NCBI GenBank assembly: GCA_021890795.1
Contig: JAKKUO010000008.1
Location: 1-64,000 of the forward strand
Reading direction: 5' to 3'
Source of the DNA: Bacillota bacterium
GTDB taxonomy: Bacteria > Bacillota > Sulfobacillia > Symbiobacteriales > ZC4RG38
Length of the DNA: 64,000 bases
This document shows positions 16,566 to 23,941 of the stretch, in pieces; the first letter of the stretch is position 1, and each line of letters opens with the position of its first letter. The position numbers and the translations under genes were made by a program. Below the pieces are notes generated by a model. It saw nothing but the letters and a program-made list of their open reading frames with translations, had not been told where the DNA came from and searched no databases.

Positions 16566-18581
16566 ATGGCAGTGGCGGTACTAACCGTGCAGGGTGCGAC
16601 CAAGTACTACGGTGGCTTCAAGGTCTTTTCCGATGTCTCGTTTCTCCTCAACGAGGGGGAGAAGGTGGCCCTGGTCGGCCCCAACGGGGCGGGGAAGTCC
16701 ACCCTGCTCCGGGCGGTGGCCGGGCTAACGGAACTGAGCGCGGGGCGGATCAGCCTTGCCCCCGGCACCCGGGTCGGGTACCTGAGCCAGGACCCGGAAC
16801 TCGATCCCCGGCGGACGGTGGAGGAGGAGGCGGCCCAGGCCTTTGCCCACCTGGCTGCCTGGGAGCGCCGGCTCCGGGAACTGGAGGTCCGGATGGCGGA
16901 GGTCCGGGAGGGTCCGGAGGCCGAGGCCCTGATGGCGGAGTACGGCCGGCTCCTCCACCGGTACGAGGCGGCCGGGGGCTATAACGTGCCGGCCCGGGTC
17001 CGGCAGGTGCTGGCGGGCCTGGGCTTCCGTCCGGAGCAGTACAGCCTGCCCGTGGGGGCTCTCTCCGGCGGGCAGAAGGTGCGGCTGGGGCTGGCCAAAC
17101 TCCTCCTCACCGCACCGGACCTGATGCTCCTGGACGAGCCCACCAACCACCTGGACCTGGAGGCCACCGAGTGGCTGGAGGAGTTCCTGCGCCAGTCCAG
17201 GGCGGCGGCCCTCATCGTCTCCCACGACCGGTACTTCCTGGACCGGGTGACCAGCCGCACCCTGGAGCTGGCCGGCGGCCAGGCCACCCTCTACCATGGG
17301 AACTACAGCTACTACCTCGAGGCCCGGGAAGTCCGGCTGCGGCAGCAGGAGGCCGAGTGGCGCCGGCAGCAGGAGGAGGCCGAGCGGCTCCGGGAGTACA
17401 TCCGGCGGTACAGCGCCGGCAACCGGGCCCGGCAGGCCAAGAGCCGGGAGAAGATGCTGGAGCGGCTGGAGGCTCAGATGGTGGAGCGGCCGCGCCCCGT
17501 CCGGACCGACCTCAAGCTCCGGTTTGAGATCGGCTACGAGAGCGGCGACGAGGTCCTGGCCGTGGAAGGGCTCACCAAGGCGTACGGGGACCGGGTGGTC
17601 TTCTCCGGAGTGAGCCTCCGGGTGCAGCGGGGCGACCGGATCGGGGTGGTCGGCCCCAACGGCGCGGGCAAGACCACCCTCCTGAAGGTCCTCCACGGCC
17701 TCATCCCGGCCAGCGGCGGCCAGGTCTGGTGGGGGGTAGGGGTGACCCGGGCCTACTTCTCCCAGGACCTCGACCAGCTGGACGGGACCGGCACGGTGCT
17801 GGACGAGATCCTCCGGCTGCCCGGGATGACCATCCACACCGCCCGTTCCCTCCTGGCCCGGTTCCAGTTCCGGGGGGAGGAGGTGGAAAAGCCGGTGGCC
17901 GCCCTCTCCGGGGGCGAGCGGAACCGGCTGATTCTGGCCAAGCTGGTGCTCTCCGGCGCCAACGTGCTGCTCCTCGACGAGCCCACCAACCACCTGGACC
18001 TGGAGGCCCGGCAGGCTCTGGAAGAGGCCCTTCAGGCCTACCCCGGCACCCTGATCGTGGTCAGCCACGACCGCTATTTCCTCGACCGGGTGGCGACCAA
18101 GATCTGGGAGGTGGCCGGCGGGGCGGTCACCGAGCATCCGGGCACCTATTCGGAATGGCGGGCCCGCCGGGCCGCGGAGACTGCCCTCACCGCCGGTGCG
18201 GGGGCCGGCGCCGGCCGGGGGACGGGCCCCGCCAGTGGGGCAGGGGCCGGCAGCGGGGCGGTCGCCGGCCGGGAGCGGGGCGAGCCTGCCCCCGGATCGG
18301 CCGGGCCGGGCGCCGGGGCGCCCGGCCGCCGGGAAGCCGGGGGGCGGCCCCGGGGCGGGGCGGCCCGGGAAGCCCGCCGGGCCCAGGCCCTGGTCCGGCA
18401 ACTGGAAGAGCAGATCGCACGGCTGGAGGAGCGGAAAGCGGAACTGGCCGCCCGGCTGGGGGATCCCAATACCTACCGCAGCCTCCTGGGCCGGGAGCTG
18501 GTCGCCGAGTACGAGGCCCTGGAGCGGGAGCTGCAGCGGCTCTACCGCGCCTGGGAGGAGGCGGCAGAGGAGGTGCTGTGA
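16566..18581 (+). CDS. ABC-F family ATPase (YdiF/Uup type)
   Basis: Soluble ATPase with two ABC domains and no membrane part; ABC-F proteins act on the ribosome. Walker A motifs GPNGAGKST (about residue 38) and GPNGAGKTT (about 361), and signatures LSGGQ and LSGGE, are present. A long basic linker with SAGNRARQAKSREKMLERL joins them. The C-terminus has a Gly/Ala/Pro-rich low-complexity stretch (about residues 540-605), then a coiled coil typical of the Uup C-terminal domain. ATG at 16566 follows GAGGGA by five bases. Whether it is a housekeeping or a resistance type cannot be told. Confidence 0.9.
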   Translation: MAVAVLTVQGATKYYGGFKVFSDVSFLLNEGEKVALVGPNGAGKSTLLRAVAGLTELSAGRISLAPGTRVGYLSQDPELDPRRTVEEEAAQAFAHLAAWERRLRELEVRMAEVREGPEAEALMAEYGRLLHRYEAAGGYNVPARVRQVLAGLGFRPEQYSLPVGALSGGQKVRLGLAKLLLTAPDLMLLDEPTNHLDLEATEWLEEFLRQSRAAALIVSHDRYFLDRVTSRTLELAGGQATLYHGNYSYYLEAREVRLRQQEAEWRRQQEEAERLREYIRRYSAGNRARQAKSREKMLERLEAQMVERPRPVRTDLKLRFEIGYESGDEVLAVEGLTKAYGDRVVFSGVSLRVQRGDRIGVVGPNGAGKTTLLKVLHGLIPASGGQVWWGVGVTRAYFSQDLDQLDGTGTVLDEILRLPGMTIHTARSLLARFQFRGEEVEKPVAALSGGERNRLILAKLVLSGANVLLLDEPTNHLDLEARQALEEALQAYPGTLIVVSHDRYFLDRVATKIWEVAGGAVTEHPGTYSEWRARRAAETALTAGAGAGAGRGTGPASGAGAGSGAVAGRERGEPAPGSAGPGAGAPGRREAGGRPRGGAAREARRAQALVRQLEEQIARLEERKAELAARLGDPNTYRSLLGRELVAEYEALERELQRLYRAWEEAAEEVL

Positions 18582-18649
18582 TCCGCTGCCCGTCCGCCGG
18601 CGCATAGCCCCCCGGGGCGCGGGCATAGCCTCCGGCAGGGGGTGGTGGG

Positions 18650-19498
18650 ATGCTGGCGGCGGTGGTGCCGGCCCGGGATGAGGAAGGCCGCATCGGGCGG
18701 GTGCTGCAGCGGCTCCTGCGGTTGCCCCTCGACCTGATCATCCCGGTGGTCAACGGGTCGGCGGACCGGACCTGGTCCGAGGTGCTGGCGATCCGGGACC
18801 CCCGGGTCCAGCCCCTCCACTACGCCGAGGCCCTGGGGCTCGACGTGCCCCGGGCCGTGGGCGCCCGGGCGGCCCTGGCCGCGGGGGCCCAGGGCGTGCT
18901 CTTCGTCGACGGGGACATGGCCGGCCACCTGGAGCCCGCCCTGCGGATGCTGCTCCAGTGGGTTCGCACCGGGCGGCTGGACATGGCCCTCTGCCACGTC
19001 CGGCGAACCCCGCCGGTCCATCCCGGCTCCATGGCTTCCCGGGTCCAGGCCCTGCGGCTGGAGCTGAACCACGTCCTCGGCCTCCGGGCCCTGGGGGACG
19101 CGATTCCGTCCCACGGTCCCCACGCGGTCTCCCGCCGGTTCCTACAAGCGGTACCCCTCCGGGAACTGGCCCTGCCGCCGGTGAGCCAGGCCCTGGCGGT
19201 CCGGGCGGGGCTGCGGGTGGGGGTGGGAGCGCTTCTTGACCACCGGGACCTGGGCCACTGCCCCCGCCCGGCGGAGCACCGGCGGCGGGTGGGGGAGACC
19301 CTGGTCGGGGACTGCCTGGAGGCGATTGCCGCCTACCGGGGCGAGCCCCGGACCCGGGAACGGGACGGGGTTGTCTACCTGGGATACCACCCGGAGCGCC
19401 GGCTCGACCTCCTGGAAGATGCCGGCGGGGCAGGGAGGGAGCTGGGCGGTGCCGGGGCGCGGGAGGTGCAGGCCCCGTCCGCGGAATGGACATCCTAA
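18650..19498 (+). CDS. GT2-like family glycosyltransferase, function unknown
   Basis: The start LAAVVPARDEEGRIGRVL is the classic family 2 nucleotide-sugar-binding opening, and GVLFVDGDMAGHLEPAL supplies the metal-binding acidic motif. The rest (about residues 130-282) does not match any enzyme I know. No membrane segment is visible. It lies about 70 bases after the ABC-F gene and 40 bases before a YetF-type gene. The acceptor and donor are unknown. Confidence 0.65.
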   Translation: MLAAVVPARDEEGRIGRVLQRLLRLPLDLIIPVVNGSADRTWSEVLAIRDPRVQPLHYAEALGLDVPRAVGARAALAAGAQGVLFVDGDMAGHLEPALRMLLQWVRTGRLDMALCHVRRTPPVHPGSMASRVQALRLELNHVLGLRALGDAIPSHGPHAVSRRFLQAVPLRELALPPVSQALAVRAGLRVGVGALLDHRDLGHCPRPAEHRRRVGETLVGDCLEAIAAYRGEPRTRERDGVVYLGYHPERRLDLLEDAGGAGRELGGAGAREVQAPSAEWTS

Positions 19499-19537
19499 GG
19501 GGCGGTTCGGGGGAGCACGGAGCCGGGGGGAGACGGG

Positions 19538-20449
19538 TTGTCCGGCGCGTTGTGGTACGAGGTCATCCGGGACGTACCGGCCCTGGCGCTGCGCACCATC
19601 CTGTTGTACGGTGTGGTGCTGGCCACCATGCGGTGGACCGGCAAGCGGACCGTGGCCACCATGGCCCCCTTTGACCTCGCCCTGATGATCATGATCAGCG
19701 AAGTCGCGGCCATTCCTATCACGGAACTGAACGTGGACCTGGCCCACGGCCTGGTACCGGTGATCCTGCTCGGCGCGCTCCACGTGCTGGTGACCACCAT
19801 CAACCTGCGGAGCCGCCGGTTTGAAGCCCTCACCGAGGGGAGGCCGACCCTCCTGATCGCCCGGGGCCGGGTCCTGATGGAGAACCTGCGCCGGGAGCGG
19901 GTCAGCCTCGCCGATCTGAGTGCCGCCCTCCGGCTGCAACAGGTCACCCACCTGGAGCAGGTGGAAGCGGCCTGGCTGGAGCCGGGGGGCGGCGTCAGCA
20001 TCCTCTTGCGGCCGGCGGACCGGCCGGTGACGGTCCGGGACCTCGCAGCCCTGGCCGGGGCGGTGGGGCCAGGGCGGGCAGCCCCGGCCGCGGGGACAGG
20101 GCGGGCTTCTCCGGCCCAGGGGCCGGGGCAGGCCCTGACCTGGCCGGCCGGAACGGGGCAGGCCTCCCCCGCGGCGGGAGCCCGGGCCCCGGGGGGCGGA
20201 GCGGCGTACGCGCCGGTGGCTTCTCGCCCCGGGGCCGGTGCGGAGCCGGCCCCCGGTTCCGGGGAGCCGCCGGACCTGGGGCTGATGGCCGACGACCTTC
20301 TCCCGGGCCTGGAGGCTTATGCGCCGGGCCCGGAGGGCGATGCGGCTGCGGGCGGGGGCCGGGAGGCTGGACCGGGGGCGCCGGTGGGGACCGGGGTGGC
20401 GGAGGAGGCCCCGGGCCGGGGGGGCGGCCGGCAGGATCCACCGGGGTAG
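19538..20449 (+). CDS. YetF/DUF421-family membrane protein with a long low-complexity tail
   Basis: The first 100 residues contain the hydrophobic segments and RILLYGVVLATMRWTGKR-like and MAPFDLALMIMISEV patterns of the YetF (DUF421) family, whose members occur widely in spore formers and include germination-related proteins. The soluble domain follows to about residue 175. The remaining 125 or so residues are a Gly/Ala/Pro-rich region of simple composition that I have not seen in the family. TTG at 19538 has a GGGGGGAGACGGG stretch upstream. Confidence 0.8.
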   Translation: MSGALWYEVIRDVPALALRTILLYGVVLATMRWTGKRTVATMAPFDLALMIMISEVAAIPITELNVDLAHGLVPVILLGALHVLVTTINLRSRRFEALTEGRPTLLIARGRVLMENLRRERVSLADLSAALRLQQVTHLEQVEAAWLEPGGGVSILLRPADRPVTVRDLAALAGAVGPGRAAPAAGTGRASPAQGPGQALTWPAGTGQASPAAGARAPGGGAAYAPVASRPGAGAEPAPGSGEPPDLGLMADDLLPGLEAYAPGPEGDAAAGGGREAGPGAPVGTGVAEEAPGRGGGRQDPPG

Positions 20450-20543
20450 GCGGAGAAGGGCTCAGCAGCCCGGCCGCCTGCGGAGCCCGGGGCGCGGTCC
20501 CCCGGGGTCCGGGACGGGCGGCACTTCCGGGGAGGGATCCCGC

Positions 20544-21644
20544 TTGGCTTTCCTGCTCCTCTTTGTCGACGGCATCGGCCTGGGCCGCCGGGATCCGGCG
20601 GCCAACGTCTTTCTGCGGGCCCGGATGCCCCACCTGGAAGGGCTCCTGGGGGGGCAACCCCTGGTGGCGGGGAGTCTGCCCGCCACCGGTCCCCGGTCCG
20701 CCGGGGTACCGGTGGACGCCACCCTGGGGGTGCCGGGGATCCCCCAGAGCGCCACCGGCCAGACCGCGATCCTCACCGGGGTGAACGCCCCCCGGGCCAT
20801 CGGCCGTCACCTCAACGGCTATCCGACTCCCCGGCTCCGGCAGATCCTGATGGCCCACAGCCTCTTCAAACGGATCCGGGACCTGGGCCGGACCGCCACC
20901 TTCCTCAACGCCTACCGCCCCGAGTTCTTCCGGTGGCTCGAGGCCACCGGGGGCGACCCGGACCGGGCGGATGAGGAGGTTCTGGACCGGATTTTCAACC
21001 CCGCCGGCGCCGCCCCAGGGTCCGGGCTGCCGCCGGAGTGGTCGGCCCGGGCCGCCCGGCGGTACCGGCCCTCGGCTTCCACGGTCGCGGTCCTGGCCGC
21101 CGGCCTCCCCTTCCGCACCCTGGACGACCTGGCCGCGGGGGAGGCGGTCTACCACGACATCACCCGGGCGACCCTTCGGGCCCAGGGCTACCCGATCCCC
21201 CTCCGGGCCCCGGAGGAGGCGGGAGCGGACGCGGCCCGGGTGGCCCGGCGGTACGACTTTGCCATGTTCGAGTACTTTCTGACCGATCTCGCCGGCCACG
21301 CCCAGGATCCCGACCAGGCGGTGGCGGTGCTGGAGACCTGGGACCGGTTCCTCGGCGGGGTGCTCGCTGGTCTCGACCCGGACCGGGATACGGTGCTCAT
21401 CCTGAGCGACCACGGCAACCTGGAGGACCTGGCGGTGCGGACCCATACCCGGAACCCGGTACCGGCCATCGCCTGGGGCGCCGGGGCTCAGGCGCTGGTG
21501 GGTGGGCTTCGGGACCTGACCGATGTCGCCGGGGCCATTCTCTCCGCCCTGGGTCTCTCCTCTCCGCCCCGGAAACCGCCCCTGGACACCGTTGGCAGGG
21601 CCCCGGATGAACCGCACGGCGGGCCCCACCCGTCCAAAGGGTAG
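20544..21644 (+). CDS. Alkaline-phosphatase-superfamily metalloenzyme (phosphoglycerate-mutase-like)
   Basis: The protein begins LLLFVDGIGLGRRDPAANVF and contains IPQSATGQTAILTGVN and ILSDHGNLEDL. These are the two-metal site motifs of the phosphopentomutase, independent phosphoglycerate mutase and alkaline phosphatase group. Length (366 aa) is shorter than iPGM, and the insert domain is different, so the substrate is unknown. TTG at 20544 is eight bases after GGGGAGG; a longer frame from 20319 would overlap the upstream yetF-type gene. Confidence 0.75.
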   Translation: MAFLLLFVDGIGLGRRDPAANVFLRARMPHLEGLLGGQPLVAGSLPATGPRSAGVPVDATLGVPGIPQSATGQTAILTGVNAPRAIGRHLNGYPTPRLRQILMAHSLFKRIRDLGRTATFLNAYRPEFFRWLEATGGDPDRADEEVLDRIFNPAGAAPGSGLPPEWSARAARRYRPSASTVAVLAAGLPFRTLDDLAAGEAVYHDITRATLRAQGYPIPLRAPEEAGADAARVARRYDFAMFEYFLTDLAGHAQDPDQAVAVLETWDRFLGGVLAGLDPDRDTVLILSDHGNLEDLAVRTHTRNPVPAIAWGAGAQALVGGLRDLTDVAGAILSALGLSSPPRKPPLDTVGRAPDEPHGGPHPSKG

Positions 21645-21663
21645 CAGCAGCGAGGTGACACCC

Positions 21664-23832
21664 ATGTGGCGACGCCGCATTCTGGCACTCATTGCGGGGC
21701 TGGCCCTGGCGGCCCTGCCCGGGGCGGGACTCCGGGCGGTGGCCGGTCTCCGGAACGCCCGGCCGAACGCCCTGGCCGATCCCGTGGCTGTTGTGGACCC
21801 GGGAGAACCCGGGGCCGCCGGGCGCGACAACGGAGCCCCCACCTTGTTGGACCTCACGCTCCCCGCCCGGGTGGCGGCTGAGGAGCCCTTTCCCATCACC
21901 GCCCGGGTGCTCCCCCCGCCGGCCGGGGTCCGGGACGCGGTGGTGGTCCTCCGTTCCCCCGGTGGGCAGGAGGTGGAGGTCCGGCTCCTCGGGGACAGCC
22001 GGGGCGAGGTGCTCACCGGCACCGGCCTCCTCCCGGCCTTTGCTGAGCCGGGGGCGTGGACGGTGGAGCGGGTCTTCCTGGTGGATAACCTGCGGCAGGT
22101 CTTTGCCGTGGATCGGGGGCCGGGGGTGGGCCGGCGGCTCGAGGTGGAGGGCCCGGGACCGGTGGACCTGACGCCGCCGGCGGTGCTCCAGGTGACCGTC
22201 TCCCCCGAGGAGGCGGCCCCGGGGCAGCCCCTCCTCATCGCCGCGGTGGTGACCGACGACCTGGCGGGGGTCCGGTCGGTCCGGGCGGCCCTGGCCCCGA
22301 CGGCCCGGCCGGATCCGGGCTGGTGGAACGAGGTCTCCCTCCGGTGGAACCCCGGGGCGGGCCGCTGGGAGGGAATCGCCTACGCGCCCTTTGACCCGGG
22401 CCCCAGCGGCCAGGTCTACGTCCGGTGGGTGGAGGCCCGGGATCGGGCGGGTAACGCCAGCCTGTGGCAGGCGGACCTGGTGGGGCCCCGGGAAGCCTGG
22501 TCGGTCCGGGTGACCGCCCCCCGGCAGGTGCCCGGGGCCCTCAAGACCACCGCCCGACTGGCGGTGCTCCACGGGGAGGAGCTGCCCTTTGACGAGTGGG
22601 TGCGCCGGGACCGTCAGCGGGTCCTCGGCTACCTGGCCCTGAGCCCGGCACCCCCCGGCCTCCGGCAGACCATCCGGCAGGAGCTGGATGCCCTGGTGGC
22701 CGCGGCCGGCGCGGTGGCGGCGGAAGCCTACCGGCCCCCGGCCGGGGGGCTGGCGGTGGTGCCGCCGGCCACCACGGGCAAGGCCTGGGCCCTGGCCGGG
22801 GCCATCCGGGCCCGGCTGCTCCTGCTGATGGAAATGGACCGGCGGGAGGGCCGGCGGCCGGACCTGCCGGCTGCCGGGCCCGCGCAGATCCAGGCCGCCT
22901 ACCTGCTCCCCGACAGCGTCGGCCTCCGGCCCCTGCCGCCGGCGGTGCTGGAGACCTTGGGGCCCGCCTACGCGGCCTTTATTGCCCAGGTGGTGGCAGA
23001 GAGCAGCATCCCCGCGCCGCTCCTGGCGGCGGCCCACCGGGGGCCTACCTGGGGCGCCGCGGACTTCCTGCCGGACCACATGATCTGGGTGGCCCCCGGC
23101 AGCTACGACCAGTACCTGGGCAAGCACAAGGCAGGGGAGATGGAGCTGATCCTGCCCCTCGACCCGCTCCACCTCCAGGACCCCACGGGCCTGGCGGGGA
23201 CGGTGATCCACGAGTTGGGCCACCACCTGCACATGGTGCTCCTCGATGCCCCCTCCCCCCGCTCGCCCCTCTGGCAGGAGTACCTGCGGATCCGGGGCGG
23301 CTACGAGTTCGCGCCGGCGACCCTGGGCCACGACGCCTGGCCCGAGGAGAACTTCGCCGAGGACATGGTCTACCTCTTTGCCCCCCGGCCGGTGGCCGCG
23401 GCTCGGTTTGACCCCCTCAGCTTTGCCCGGCAGTCCTACCCCCGGCTGGACCAGGAGCCCGAGATGGCCCAGGCCCTGCGCCAGTTCGTGGCGGAGCGGA
23501 TGGTGGCCGGCATCGAGCCGCCCCTCACCGTGGACTTGCCCGCGGCGGAGCTGGTGCTTGCCGCCGGGGAGCGGCTCACCCTCACCGGCCGGTGGCAGCC
23601 CGGCGGGGAGGTGACGGGGTACTGGGTGGAGGGCCACCCTGCGGAGATCCTGGGGGGCGCCTACCCCCTCCAGCCCCGGGGCGTCGTGACCGGGAGGGCC
23701 GGGGCCGACGGCCGGTTCCGGCTGGAGCTCACCGGGCTCCCGGCGGGCCGGCCGGCGGTGGTGATGGTCGAGGCCCGGGACGGCCAGGGGCAGGTCCGGC
23801 GGAGCCGCAGCTTCTGGGTGCTGGCGCCGTAA
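21664..23832 (+). CDS. Secreted or membrane-anchored zinc metalloprotease (HELGHH), uncharacterised
   Basis: A 722-residue protein with an N-terminal signal sequence (WRRRILALIAGLALAALPGA). Two Ig-like beta domains seem to follow (about residues 50-280), the second with VSPEEAAPGQPLLIAAVV typical of bacterial adhesion folds. The catalytic motif HELGHH lies at residues 516-521, and ENFAEDM 46 residues later offers Glu566 as the third zinc ligand, as in gluzincins. Another beta domain ends the protein (about 620-722). I do not recognise the family. It starts 20 bases after the preceding enzyme gene and may share its transcript. Confidence 0.7.
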   Translation: MWRRRILALIAGLALAALPGAGLRAVAGLRNARPNALADPVAVVDPGEPGAAGRDNGAPTLLDLTLPARVAAEEPFPITARVLPPPAGVRDAVVVLRSPGGQEVEVRLLGDSRGEVLTGTGLLPAFAEPGAWTVERVFLVDNLRQVFAVDRGPGVGRRLEVEGPGPVDLTPPAVLQVTVSPEEAAPGQPLLIAAVVTDDLAGVRSVRAALAPTARPDPGWWNEVSLRWNPGAGRWEGIAYAPFDPGPSGQVYVRWVEARDRAGNASLWQADLVGPREAWSVRVTAPRQVPGALKTTARLAVLHGEELPFDEWVRRDRQRVLGYLALSPAPPGLRQTIRQELDALVAAAGAVAAEAYRPPAGGLAVVPPATTGKAWALAGAIRARLLLLMEMDRREGRRPDLPAAGPAQIQAAYLLPDSVGLRPLPPAVLETLGPAYAAFIAQVVAESSIPAPLLAAAHRGPTWGAADFLPDHMIWVAPGSYDQYLGKHKAGEMELILPLDPLHLQDPTGLAGTVIHELGHHLHMVLLDAPSPRSPLWQEYLRIRGGYEFAPATLGHDAWPEENFAEDMVYLFAPRPVAAARFDPLSFARQSYPRLDQEPEMAQALRQFVAERMVAGIEPPLTVDLPAAELVLAAGERLTLTGRWQPGGEVTGYWVEGHPAEILGGAYPLQPRGVVTGRAGADGRFRLELTGLPAGRPAVVMVEARDGQGQVRRSRSFWVLAP

Positions 23833-23941
23833 AGCGGGGATTGCGCCTCTCCGGAGCCCACGGCACAATGGGAAAGGCGCGGGGAAGGGCGCGGCCGGCC
23901 CGGCCGCGCCCTGGCGCCGCGAAAGGACGGGATGAACGGCG

